Shown here piece after piece: positions 30,345-34,540 of a DNA stretch of 64,000 nt. Made by a program: the position numbers and the translations under genes. The notes beneath the pieces were generated by a model. It saw only the letters and a list, made by a program, of their open reading frames with translations. It was not told the origin of the DNA and ran no database searches. Within the stretch, counting starts at the first letter, position 1. Each line of letters starts with the position of its first letter. Source of the DNA: Symbiodinium natans (lineage: Eukaryota > Sar > Dinophyceae > Suessiales > Symbiodiniaceae). The stretch lies in assembly GCA_905221605.1 (NCBI GenBank), contig CAJNDS010000224.1:1403085-1467084 (forward strand), written 5' to 3'.

Positions 30345-33210
30345 GGAGAGAGGGAGGGAGAGAGGGAGGGAGGGAGGGAGGGAGGGGAGGAGGGAGCGCG
30401 GGAGAGCGGGAGAGAGGGAGGAGAGGAGCGAGAGAGGGAGGGAGGGAGGGAGAGGGGAGGAGGGCGGGAGGAGGGCGTAAGGGAGAGAGGGGGAGTGGAC
30501 AGCGGAGAGCGGGAGAGGGGAGAGAGGGAGAGAGGAGAGAGGGATGAGATGGGATGAGAGAGGCGGGAGAGGGGGAGAGAGGGAGAGGAGGGAGGAGAGG
30601 GAGAGAGGGATGGAGAGGGAGAGGAGGGAGAGAGGGACGAGAGGGCGAGAGGGGGAGAGGAGAGAGGGAGGAGAGGGAGAGAGGGAGAGAGGGACTGAGG
30701 GGGAGAGAGGAAGGGGGGGGGGGGGGGGGGGAAGAGAGGGAGAGAGGGAGAGACGGAGAGAGGGAGAGGGAGAGAGGGAGAGAGGAGAGAGGGAGAGAGG
30801 GAGAGAGGGAGAGAGGGAGAGAGGGAGAGAGGGAGAGAGGGAGAGAGGGAGAGAGGGAGAGAGGGAGAGAGGGCGAGAGGGCGAGAGGGCGAGAGCGCGT
30901 GTGAGAGAGAGGCAGAGAGTGTCAGACCCTTCTTAAAGATTCAGGCCGTCAACTGCAGAAGAAGCCGATGCTAAATTCCCAGCTCTTTGATTTCATGAGC
31001 TAAACCCTGAACCCTAAACCCTAAACCCTGAACTACCCCAAACGCTACCTCTTCGGGCAGGTTCGGCTGAAGTCGCGTGATGCCGCAGATGCCGCGGCTG
31101 CAGCAGAAGCGACGGTGGAGGCTCTGAACTCCCTAAGCCCTGAGCATCAGGCCTTATGAGCAGGGTTTGGGGTTTAGGGTTTAGGGTTCAGGGTTTAGGG
31201 TCTACTTGTTCATGGACAGCATGAACAGGGAACTCACAAGTCTGCACACGGGAGGGTGTAGGGTTCAGGGTCTAGGGCTCAGGGTTGTCCGCAAAACCGA
31301 AGGAAGCCCGCAATCCTTTTAGGGCCTTCCGGTTCTTAAGGGCTTTGATTCAGGGTTAGCAAGTTTACAATGCTTGTGAGGGTTAGCCGGCACCGAATCA
31401 AGGGTTCTTTCCCTAAACCCTAAACCCTAAACCCTAAACCCCAAACCCCTAAGGGTTAAAATTTCGTGACCAGAGGCCACCAGGCTTTTTGGGCTACTGT
31501 GAGCCTCAGGGATAATGGACGCCCGGACCCGTGAGCTGCGGCAGCAAAAAACCTGAACCCCAAAAACCCTTAAACCCCCAAACCTCTATGTCCCCCAAAA
31601 AACTAGACCCTAAATCTGCAACCCTAAAGCCTCCTTATCATGAAATCCCCAAAAACTAAACCTTAAATCTGCAACCCTAAAGCCTCCTTATCATGATAAA
31701 CAATCAGGTGAAGAACATCGGGGACTTCCCCAGCGCCGAGGTGGTTCAGGCCTTGACCTTTTCGGGTTTTTGTTTTGGGTTGTGGTGGGAGGGTTCAGGG
31801 CTCTAACCCAGGGCGTTTCTAGGTTTGGGGTCTATAGGGTGTTGGCTTTGGGGCTTAGGGCGCTTTCGGGCCCTAAGCCCTAAACCCTAAACCAAATATC
31901 TTCTGGAAGTTGGCAGGTCTACGCCCTGGCTTCCAACGTGCCCCGCGCACTGCGGGCATTCCGGCGCACGGGCATTCTGGCGCCGGGCGAGAGCAGCAAG
32001 GCCGCCGGCTTCCGACTTGGAGTCTGGTCTAGGGCCTGGAGGTTGAAGCGTAAGCCCTGTGGCCCTATCATCCTCTATGACCCTGTAGCACAAAACTCTA
32101 TAGCCCTATAAACCCTAAGTTGGGGGAGGGTGGGGGGCTTGGGCGTCTGGAGGACTTTGTCTTCAGAGGCAGTTCATGGCTCGGTCGAGGGGCGCTTTCA
32201 AAGAGCTTTCGGCCCCGGGGCCTCTCTTGGTTGAGAGTTTCACGTTTACAGCTTCATTTTGAGGGTCTATCACCCAAAAGTATAGCCAGAATTAGGGTAC
32301 TCAAGAGGCTTGAGTCTGGGTTATGACTACAGCTATACTCGGGGTATAGGTTTGCAAGTACACTGGCAAGGGCTGCTAGAAGGTGTCAGGGTTCGTTCCA
32401 AGCAGGTGTTGAAAAGCCCCGAAGGTTGTAGATACCCTACCAAGACCACCAGCTATACAAAAACGTGAACCTCCAAACGATCGGGTTCAGTACTTAGGGT
32501 TCACCTTAAACCCTAAACCCTAAACCCTAAACCCCAAACCCTGGCAGGTGTCGATGCCGCTCTGCGAACGCGCTCTCGGAGCCTTCTACGACGAGAGCCT
32601 AGGCACACTCCAGGGTCTAAGTAGACAGGAGCCTTTATACCCTGAATCCTAAACCCTAAACCCTAAACCCTAAACCCTTCAACAATTGAAACGACCTGGG
32701 GTTCTTTATGCACGGTAAACAGGGCAGGGCCTGAAGGTCACTCTGGGTAGTTGCAAGATCGGTGAACCCTGCGCACCAAAACCTTGTAATCATGAGGAAC
32801 CCAGGAGGGGATGGCAGGATTTGTACATCTTCTGGCCTTGTTTAGGCTTGTTGAGCTCGAGTGATGACCCGAAAGCCGAAACCCCAAACTCTAAACCTAA
32901 ACCCTAAGCCCTAAGCCCTAAGCCCTAAGCCCTAAACCCTAAACCCTAAACCCTAAACCCTAAACCCTAAACCCTAAACCCTAAACCCTAAACCCTAAAC
33001 CCTACCCCAACCCCTGAAGTACCCATGAGGGCCACCCGTGTCGGTCCCGCCTCCAGCTGCACTTCGCTTCCCTAAACCCTAAACCCTACCACGTTACCTT
33101 GATTTTGGGCAGGCAGGTGGCAGCCTCCGGCTCAGGGAAGCGAAGTGCAGCTGGAGGCGGGTCTGGAGCACCGACACGGGTGCCCCTCATGGGTACTTCA
33201 GGGGTTAGGG
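1..33210 (+). CDS. Family-3 glycoside hydrolase (beta-glucosidase-like), split gene locus, 5' partial
   Basis: This entry is the locus; the exons are listed separately. Short + strand exons, read in order, rebuild a GH3 enzyme: LAATFNEE near the N-terminus, ARGANVLLGP, GRHFECFSE, the KHLVGNDQE motif (conserved Lys-His), YNRLNGTYC, GFKGLVVSDWW (the SDW Asp is the family nucleophile), VLLKNTDVLPL, ALIGPSA, GGGS, LPGRQ, LVLNVGSP, PAGRIPTTWP, VYHEGLNLGYRG, then the fibronectin-III-like tail (VKNIGDFPSAEVVQ, VPRALRAF, LAPGESS). GH3 enzymes remove glucose or xylose from the non-reducing ends of beta-glycans. No start codon is in the window, and the C-terminal end near 33.2 kb is uncertain. Introns run from about 150 bp to more than 6 kb and consist of telomere-type repeats plus inverted-repeat elements. 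Donors are GT, GC and some GA. Exons between 13.1 and 20.5 kb may encode an inserted domain; a PA14 domain is known at this point in some GH3 enzymes, but I cannot prove it here. Confidence 0.85.
36..75 (+). CDS. GH3 exon: LAATFNEE segment
   Basis: Reads CLSALAATFNEEF after a CAAG acceptor. This matches the early (alpha/beta)8-barrel stretch of GH3 enzymes, where an LAATW/F-type motif is usual. The donor is not canonical as I read it, so the 3' edge is approximate. Confidence 0.6.
420..455 (+). CDS. GH3 exon: VGEILGE segment
   Basis: After TTTCAG the frame reads EVIQAVGEILGE and joins in phase 0 to the next exon (ECVARGANVLLGP), as in GH3 proteins. The intron would begin with GA (GACTGA), a donor type reported in dinoflagellates. 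Confidence 0.6.
609..733. mobile_element. Inverted-repeat element, family C
   Basis: TCTAGGATCTGAGAGTAGGCC at the left and GGTTACGCTTGGGTCTAG at the right, with an AAAAAGGGCACCC motif typical of the family. Confidence 0.75.
1239..1314 (+). repeat. Interstitial TTTAGGG array
   Basis: Near-perfect TTTAGGG units in the GH3 intron before the GANVLLGP exon; a CCCTAAA run (1490-1525) follows nearer the acceptor. Confidence 0.95.
1585..1654 (+). CDS. GH3 exon: GANVLLGPTLNIHR segment
   Basis: Starts after TTCCAG and reads ECVARGANVLLGP then TLNIHRSAEWG. This is one of the most recognisable GH3 barrel motifs (G.NVLLGP..NI.R). A possible GT donor follows within the TGGGGTTCAG stretch. Confidence 0.85.
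1816..1942. mobile_element. Inverted-repeat element, family D
   Basis: Ends CTACAGGGTGGGGCCCCCTT and its complement. Almost identical to 35031-35155, so recently active. In a GH3 intron. Confidence 0.85.
2199..2238 (+). CDS. GH3 exon: GRHFECFSE segment
   Basis: Follows TTGCAG and reads TPITGRHFECFSE. The GC donor (GCCCCC) falls exactly so that the family motif FSEDP..TA is rebuilt with the next exon (DPHLTARAAVAY). Confidence 0.85.
2634..2694 (+). CDS. GH3 exon: DPHLTARAAVAYVRG segment
   Basis: Follows CTGCCAG and reads DPHLTARAAVAY then VRGVQKYS, matching the GH3 'DP.LTA..A.A.V.G.Q' stretch. The 3' edge is uncertain by 1-3 bases. Confidence 0.85.
3304..3331 (+). CDS. GH3 exon: KHLVGNDQE segment
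   Basis: A 28-bp exon after CGCCCAG reading KHLVGNDQE, the GH3 Lys-His motif that contacts the substrate. GC donor (GCTGAT). TTTAGGG arrays lie on both sides. Confidence 0.8.
3795..3913. mobile_element. Inverted-repeat element, family A
   Basis: Ends TGGGAGGTTCAG and TGAACCTCC with inner TTATAAG-type motifs. In a GH3 intron. Confidence 0.8.
4014..4061 (+). CDS. GH3 exon: DRGHSNSVIPERVLHE
   Basis: Follows CCTCAG and reads DRGHSNSVIPERVLHE, equivalent to the GH3 'R...N.VV.ERALRE' helix. GC donor (GCCTTG). CCCTAAA repeats abut the acceptor. Confidence 0.8.
4812..4972. mobile_element. Family C element split by a telomere array
   Basis: GGGACCCAGAGTAGGCCCTT at the left and CTTGGGTCTAG at the right, with six CCCTAAA units in the middle. 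Confidence 0.75.
5123..5186 (+). CDS. GH3 exon: VYLHPFEAAIREA
   Basis: Follows GGACAG and reads VYLHPFEAAIREA then DAQAVMQL, the GH3 'IYL.PFEAAV.EAG...VM.SYN' strand. A GC donor in phase 1 joins to the next exon as LSYNRLNG. Confidence 0.85.
5865..5982. mobile_element. Inverted-repeat element, family B
   Basis: Ends CCTAAGGGTCCATGTACC and GGTACATGGACCCTTTGGG, inner GGGCCTTAAAG motifs. Confidence 0.87.
6504..6556 (+). CDS. GH3 exon: YNRLNGTYCAENAQLLQ
   Basis: Follows GGCCAG and reads YNRLNGTYCAENAQLLQ, the family 'SYN..NG..C..N..LL' motif. GC donor (GCGAGC). A long CCCTAAA array follows. Confidence 0.85.
6603..6681 (-). repeat. Interstitial telomere array (CCCTAAA)
   Basis: About eleven CCCTAAA units between two GH3 exons, ending 25 bp before the SDW exon. 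Confidence 0.95.
6706..6780 (+). CDS. GH3 exon with catalytic SDW motif
   Basis: Reads ATLRDTWGFKGLVV then SDWWANRTTLK. The Asp of SDW (codon 6751-6753) is the catalytic nucleophile position in GH3. Acceptor CCAAG; GC donor (GCAGGG). An inverted-repeat element starts about 20 bp downstream. Confidence 0.9.
6801..6912. mobile_element. Inverted-repeat element, family B
   Basis: Ends CCCCTAAGGGTCCATGTACC and complement; starts 20 bp after the SDW exon, and a family C element follows directly. Confidence 0.87.
6911..7029. mobile_element. Inverted-repeat element, family C
   Basis: GTCTAGGACCGGGAGTAGGC at the left and GGTTACTCCCGGGTCTAG at the right. Confidence 0.8.
7622..7710 (+). repeat. Tandem duplication, about 40 bp
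   Basis: GGAAACCAATTAACACGGTT and the next 20 bases occur twice, identical, 47 bp apart. Confidence 0.95.
8135..8199 (+). CDS. GH3 exon: AGLNVEMPG segment
   Basis: Follows GCTACAG and reads AGLNVEMPGIEPRY then FGGRWDIK, matching the GH3 'AGLD.EMPG' motif after the SDW strand. The donor is GTTTAG, which is itself the start of a TTTAGGG array. Confidence 0.85.
9673..9693 (+). CDS. GH3 micro-exon: VRDGEVS
   Basis: A 21-bp exon after GGCCAG. It joins in phase 0 to the next as VRDGEVS plus EKLLDERCRPLL, the GH3 'AV..G.V....LD..V.R.L' helix. GC donor (GCGACC). Confidence 0.6.
10188..10306. mobile_element. Inverted-repeat element, family F
   Basis: Ends TACTTGGAAGCCCTTTTTGA and complement; a partial copy lies at about 15042-15085. 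Confidence 0.8.
10388..10451 (+). CDS. GH3 exon: EKLLDERCRPLLRTLRRY
   Basis: Follows a TTTCAG created at the end of a TTTAGGG array and reads EKLLDERCRPLLRTLRRY then PRP. It matches the helix closing the GH3 barrel. GC donor, phase 1. Confidence 0.8.
11288..11443. mobile_element. Inverted-repeat element supplying a GH3 acceptor
   Basis: Ends AACTGGGTTTTGGAGTA and TACTCCAAAGCCAG, (AT)n in the centre. The final CCAG is the acceptor of the next exon. Related copy at 51737-51849. Confidence 0.8.
11445..11524 (+). CDS. GH3 exon: linker and AARESL helix
   Basis: Starts at the AG closing an inverted-repeat element (11288-11443) and reads a Pro/Ala linker, then KRRAAFAQAARESL. GT donor (GTGGCC). 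Joins in phase 0 to VLLKNTDVLPL, giving the family motif ARESLVLLKN. Confidence 0.8.
11934..12011 (+). CDS. GH3 exon: VLLKNTDVLPL / ALIGPSA
   Basis: Reads VLLKNTDVLPLRPAK then LRRLALIGPSA. This is the strand that opens the C-terminal alpha/beta sandwich of GH3. GC donor (GCACTG). Followed by the telomeric hairpin intron. Confidence 0.9.
12012..12159 (+). repeat. Intron made of a telomeric inverted repeat
   Basis: About 148 bp between two GH3 exons. After 25 bp of ordinary sequence it is a TTTAGGG-type array that meets a CCCTAAA-type array head to head at TTTAGGGTACCCTAAA (centre near 12101), ending just before the acceptor. The intron RNA could fold into a long hairpin joining the splice sites. 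Confidence 0.85.
12160..12211 (+). CDS. GH3 exon: TTIQGGGS segment
   Basis: Reads ANSQALARTTIQGGGS, matching the GH3 'GGGS..V.P' loop that follows IGP.A. The start is uncertain by several bases. The end lies in GGCAGC, which recurs at the next exon start (12461-12466), as if a target-site duplication flanked the intron. Confidence 0.65.
12465..12552 (+). CDS. GH3 exon: TILEAFRESLRGTSV
   Basis: Reads RVHPDRSKTILEAFRE then SLRGTSVEPLGRK, equivalent to the GH3 'RV.P....TPLEAL...LG..V' stretch after GGGS. Ends near the start of a TTTAGGG array. Confidence 0.75.
12830..12946. mobile_element. Inverted-repeat element, family A
   Basis: Ends GGAGGTTCATGGTACTT and AAGTACCCTGAACCTCC. A second partial right end follows at 13012-13030, after a telomere run. 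Confidence 0.85.
13054..13106 (+). CDS. GH3 exon: LVHESGCFLGERPTKK
   Basis: Follows CGCCAG and reads LVHESGCFLGERPTKKP, with a GT donor (GTTTTA). The ESGC fits the GH3 'V.YA.GC' motif expected here. After this point family resemblance is lost until about 20.5 kb. Confidence 0.55.
13333..13469 (-). repeat. Interstitial telomere array (CCCTAAA)
   Basis: Degenerate units followed by about fifteen clean CCCTAAA units, in a GH3 intron. Confidence 0.95.
13644..13743. mobile_element. Inverted-repeat element, family E
   Basis: Ends TTGGGATGTTCCCCCTT and AAGGGTGAACATCCCAA. A related copy is at 62329-62425. Confidence 0.83.
13752..14075. repeat. Converging telomere arrays around an exon-like segment
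   Basis: TTTAGGG units at 13752-13831, an exon-like piece at 13866-13898, then CCCTAAA units at about 13951-14075. This is an exception to the usual bracket orientation. Confidence 0.9.
13866..13898 (+). CDS. Exon-like segment, possible inserted domain of GH3
   Basis: Follows CTGCAG and reads VESSHPFGSTY with a GTAGCT donor. Base composition and splice context match neighbouring exons, but I do not recognise the peptide. Confidence 0.35.
14726..14803 (+). CDS. Exon-like segment, possible inserted domain of GH3
   Basis: Open and GC-rich at third positions. Reads MRLFDLGRWRMGACD then AQGQPVPHHYE, with a GC donor (GCCCTG). The acceptor is unclear; it could also start further in, after GGAG. 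Function not recognised. Confidence 0.4.
15137..15169. repeat. Poly-C run, 33 bp
   Basis: Homopolymer. Similar C or G runs lie at 3190-3217, 9080-9099, 21924-21951, 33788-33813, 57858-57892 and 63680-63697, mostly at edges of telomere arrays or elements. Confidence 0.95.
15585..15682. mobile_element. Inverted-repeat element, family A
   Basis: Ends GGGAGGTTCAGGGTACTT and TACCATGAACCTC. Confidence 0.8.
16608..16686 (+). CDS. Exon-like segment, possible inserted domain of GH3
   Basis: Directly after a CCCTAAA array. One frame reads WPEELFRRCAMPC then LRPLGLRHTNPNE, with a GC donor (GCTGCT). A second frame is also open, so the frame is not certain. Confidence 0.4.
17120..17286 (-). repeat. Long interstitial CCCTAAA array
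   Basis: About 23 units with two variant units near the 3' end. Confidence 0.95.
17483..17569 (+). CDS. Exon-like segment, possible inserted domain of GH3
   Basis: Follows GGCAG and reads VTGSFYGASILEPNL then KPLVPFAGNLEPPL, with a GT donor (GTGATT) and a TTTAGGG array right after. Coding-like third-position GC. Position in the gene would allow an inserted carbohydrate-binding (PA14-like) domain, but the match is not shown. Confidence 0.45.
18165..18201 (+). CDS. Exon-like segment, possible inserted domain of GH3
   Basis: Reads FNLVGMEFSNPA between a TGTGAG acceptor and a textbook GTGAGG donor, after a CCCTAAA array. Confidence 0.4.
18524..18645 (+). repeat. Direct repeat around a small palindrome
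   Basis: GGGTACTTAAACCCAGTAAGG ... ATTCTCCC occurs twice, separated by GAGGGTTTTTAAAAACCCTC, a near-perfect palindrome. Confidence 0.9.
18949..19210 (-). repeat. Variant telomere array (CCCTCAAA)
   Basis: CCCTAAA grades into a regular 8-base CCCTCAAA array of more than a dozen units (about 19076-19190), then back. A variant unit has itself been amplified. Confidence 0.9.
20472..20534 (+). CDS. GH3 exon before the C-terminal sandwich helix
   Basis: Follows GCAGAG and reads VAGGSAVGLVGAE then ASLQRAKQ, with a GC donor. Joins in phase 0 to the next exon, which is clearly GH3. A TIR element with a huge trinucleotide repeat begins 10 bp downstream. Confidence 0.6.
20545..21108. mobile_element. 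Family B element swollen by telomere and trinucleotide repeats
   Basis: Left end CCCTAAGGATCCATGTG, right end GGTACATGGATCCTCAGGG. Inside are a short TTTAGGG run, a second left-end copy (20605) and the trinucleotide hairpin 20682-21071. Confidence 0.78.
20682..21071. repeat. AGT/ACT trinucleotide inverted repeat
   Basis: About 26 AGT units run into a long ACT-type stretch with ACG and ACC variants. AGT and ACT are complements, so the two arms can pair. The frame gives only poly-Val/Leu, not a gene. Confidence 0.95.
21275..21353 (+). CDS. GH3 exon: RAVALSGESDATVLVLG
   Basis: Follows CTTCAG and reads AQAHEEQSLE then RAVALSGESDATVLVLG, the GH3 'A...A..AD..V.V.G' motif. GT donor in phase 1 agrees with the next exon. 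Confidence 0.85.
22106..22170 (+). CDS. GH3 exon: WECEGVD..MRLPGRQ
   Basis: Follows GCCCAG and reads TDGFWECEGVDQ then PHMRLPGRQ, matching the GH3 'E.EG.DR..L.LPG.Q' loop that carries the acid/base region in many members. The next exon begins DELL, so the donor is probably GA (GACGGG). Confidence 0.85.
22859..22942 (+). CDS. GH3 exon: DELLLRCA / LILVLNVGSPK
   Basis: Follows GGCAAG and reads DELLLRCASAAEAAG then KPLILVLNVGSPK, the family 'Q..LI......V.VLN.GSP' strand. GT donor (GTCCCA). Confidence 0.88.
23622..23665 (+). CDS. GH3 exon: VPAVLLSA segment
   Basis: Follows TGGCAG and reads ELPHLASVPAVLLS. A GT donor in phase 2 joins to the next exon as LLSASYYGGEQTA, fitting GH3 'W...V.A.L.A..PG..GG'. 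Phase agreement supports it; the peptide alone would be weak. Confidence 0.55.
24050..24200. mobile_element. Inverted-repeat element, CTACATGG family
   Basis: Ends GTAGCTACATGGTCCC and GACCATGTAGCGACC. Related copy at about 16074-16207. Confidence 0.72.
24340..24394 (+). CDS. GH3 exon: YYGGEQTAQAVVAALLG
   Basis: Follows GCTGCAG and reads SYYGGEQTAQAVVAALLG, equivalent to GH3 'PGQEGG.A.ADVLFG'. GT donor (GTGTTT). Confidence 0.85.
25289..25342 (+). CDS. GH3 exon: SPAGRIPTTWPKTL
   Basis: Follows AGCCAG and reads EISPAGRIPTTWPKTLDE, the family 'NPSGRLP.T.P' motif. GT donor (GTGCGT). Flanked by CCCTAAA upstream and a degenerate TTTAGGG run downstream. Confidence 0.88.
26291..26518. mobile_element. 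Family C element split by a telomere array
   Basis: AAGGACCCGAAGTAGGCCCTT at the left, CTACTCCTGGGTCTGG at the right, a CCCTAAA array near the right end. Confidence 0.72.
26635..26870 (+). repeat. TTTAGGG array grading into GGGGCTTTA repeats
   Basis: About thirteen clean TTTAGGG units, then repeated GGGGCTTTA-like units. Confidence 0.9.
27503..27550 (+). CDS. GH3 exon: VYHEGLNLGYRG
   Basis: Follows AGCCAG and reads DVVYHEGLNLGYRG, the GH3 'Y.EG..VGYR.YD' motif. The 3' edge is approximate, and phase suggests an unfound small exon before it. The longest CCCTAAA array of the window follows about 30 bp later. Confidence 0.75.
   Translation: MMWSTTRDLTSAIAG
27580..27826 (-). repeat. Longest interstitial telomere array
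   Basis: About 35 CCCTAAA units over 247 bp, nearly perfect, right after the GLNLGYRG exon and just before an inverted-repeat element. Confidence 0.95.
27837..27956. mobile_element. Inverted-repeat element, family D, opposite orientation
   Basis: Same internal ATAAG motifs and GGGGCCC ends as 1816-1942 but reversed and more diverged. Confidence 0.8.
28322..28424. mobile_element. Palindromic GTAGGGAATGAGG element with telomere core
   Basis: Ends GTAGGGAATGAGGG and CCCTCATTCCCTAC enclosing a short TTTAGGG array. Confidence 0.78.
28986..29208 (+). CDS. Unrecognised terminal exon or gene fragment
   Basis: About 73 open codons to a TAG stop at 29206-29208. The frame contains GICRKKAQHSIDRGIFYVW, NKIGTLQVAGNYAPCW and YQVLGKWPDTLWKQ, and ends EQYEQ. 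GC-rich third positions show it is or was coding. It has no Met start, lies inside a GH3 intron (27551-31060) and does not look like GH3, so it may be a gene fragment captured with its stop codon. An AG stands just before it at 28984-28985. Confidence 0.5.
30241..30925 (+). repeat. Polypurine (GA)n / (GGGA)n tract
   Basis: Nearly 700 bp of pure purine on the + strand: first (GA)n, then mixed GAGAGGGA blocks with a poly-G run at 30714-30731. Open frames in it are artefacts. Confidence 0.97.
31061..31120 (+). CDS. GH3 exon: start of fibronectin-III-like tail
   Basis: Follows GGGCAG and reads VRLKSRDAADA then an Ala-rich turn and EATVE. A GC donor (GCTCTG) in phase 0 joins to VKNIGD, giving 'TVEVKNIGDF' as in the GH3 tail domain ('V.V.N.GD..G.EVVQ'). 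Confidence 0.7.
31708..31749 (+). CDS. GH3 exon: VKNIGDFPSAEVVQ
   Basis: A 42-bp exon after AATCAG reading VKNIGDFPSAEVVQ, the hallmark strand pair of the fibronectin-III-like domain found at the end of many GH3 enzymes. GC donor (GCCTTG). Confidence 0.85.
31917..32021 (+). CDS. GH3 exon: VPRALRAF..LAPGESS
   Basis: Follows TGGCAG and reads VYALASNVPRALRAFRR then TGILAPGESSKAAGFRLG, matching 'VPRP...L.GF....L.PGE...V.F.L' of the tail domain. GT donor (GTCTGG). The largest GH3 exon found. Confidence 0.88.
32548..32613 (+). CDS. GH3 exon: C-terminal ALGAFYDES segment
   Basis: Follows TGGCAG and reads VSMPLCERALGAFYDES then LGTLQ, equivalent to 'L....L..YD...G.W' near the end of GH3 tail domains. 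Joins in phase 0 to FRLG. A CCCTAAA array abuts the acceptor. Confidence 0.75.
33005..33202. repeat. Foldback repeat at the GH3 3' end
   Basis: About 60 bp (CCTGAAGTACCCATGAGG ... TTCGCTTCCCT) recur inverted at 33133-33202 with a telomere-containing loop. A shorter third piece lies at 33328-33362. Confidence 0.85.
33117..33209 (+). CDS. Possible last GH3 exon overlapping a foldback repeat
   Basis: After GGCAG the phase predicted by the previous exon gives GSLRLREAK and runs to a TAG stop near 33207. It overlaps one arm of an inverted repeat (33010-33200), so it may be repeat sequence that merely reads open. Confidence 0.3.
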
Positions 33211-33215
33211 TAGTG

Positions 33216-33315
33216 GGTTTAGGGTTTAGGGTTTAGGGTTTAGGGTTTAGGGTTTAGGGTTTAGGGTTTAGGGTTTAGGGTTTAGGGTTTAGGGTTTAGG
33301 GGTTTAGGGTTGAGG
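33216..33315 (+). repeat. Interstitial TTTAGGG array
   Basis: About thirteen units directly downstream of the foldback repeat and possible GH3 end. Confidence 0.95.
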
Positions 33316-34072
33316 GTTTAGGGTTACACCGACATGGGTGCCCCTCCTGGGTATTTCAGGGGTCAGGGTTTAGGGGTTAGGGTTTAGACTTACTTTCAGG
33401 TTCATGAGCTGGTGTCAGGTAACCATGGATACAGGCTTATTCAGGGTGCTTCTCACTCTACTTCTAGCTACCCATAAAACTTCAAGGAAATCTTCAACGC
33501 TTTAAAAGCCATGTGCTAGCCTTGAACCCTATTCCTAACGCCCTGAACCCAAAATGACAGACAGCAGGTATGCGGGGTTTTGAGGTTTCTGATCTCTGGG
33601 AAACGCATGACAGCTTCGAGGGTTTCTTGAAGAGTGCCGAAGCCCAAGAATTGCTGAAACCCTGAACAAAAGCCTTGCGAACACTTAGGTAGGTAGGCTT
33701 TTGGGACATGTTATGCTTCTTGAGTTTAAGAGGATCATATTCAGGGATATTTTTCAGAGGGTTTTAGGGCTCATCCTAGGTATAAACCTCCCCCCCCCCC
33801 CCCCCCCCCCCCCCGCCCCAAACAGGGTTTAGGGCTACCCTAAACCCTAATCCCCCTAAACCCCCTAAACCTGGCAAACCCTTACAACCCTTAAAACCCT
33901 AAACCCTAACCCTAAACCCTAAACCCTAAACCCCCCAAACAGGGGGGCCCAACCATGTGCAGGTTGGCGCCTCATCGAAGGACATTCGCCTTAGGGCGAA
34001 GGTCGTCCTGTAGAGTCTTGCTTAGGGTAGTGGGTACTTTCGGGTCTAGGGTTTAGGGTTTAGGGTTTAGGG

Positions 34073-34212
34073 TTGGAGGTTCAGGGTACTTACAACCCAG
34101 TTATAAGTGTAGTTATAGCCCACCTAGAAGCCCCTTAAGTGCCCTGATGGGGTTATAATTGTGTGATAAGTACAGTTATAGCTGGGTTACTAAGTACCAT
34201 GAACCTCCAAGT
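34073..34212. mobile_element. Inverted-repeat element, family A
   Basis: Ends TTGGAGGTTCAGGGTACTT and AGTACCATGAACCTCCAA, full length. Confidence 0.87.
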
Positions 34213-34487
34213 AGTTATGTGGGCAGGGTATAGAAAGGTTAAAATAAGGGATCCTCTGTTCAGGGCCCATATTAAGGAGCATGTCACTGCCCCAAGAGTC
34301 TTGCTTTGTAGAAGTGCTGAGATTTTTCTGAGGAACCACGTTTCGTGTGTTGGTCCGGCTCTCCCCAAACACTTGCGACAGGTACGGCGTCTGTGTGTAG
34401 AACACACGTCGATGAAGCCTAAAACCTGAACCCATATAAATTCTACCTTCACGTTTGGGAGACGGCTGAACAGGGTGCCAGAACAAG

Positions 34488-34540
34488 AGCTGGCTTCGTT
34501 CCCCCTGCTTTTGATTCCAACGCGGCTGACTGCACCAGAC
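34488..34540 (+). CDS. Gene 2 exon: FPLLLIPTRLTAPD
   Basis: Follows ACAAG and reads ELASFPLLLIPTRLTAPD with a GT donor (GTCCTG) in phase 0, agreeing with the next exon. Confidence 0.5.

Noticed and set aside
30224-30936. Arg/Glu/Gly-rich open frames
   Set aside because: Translation of the (GA)n/(GGGA)n tract.
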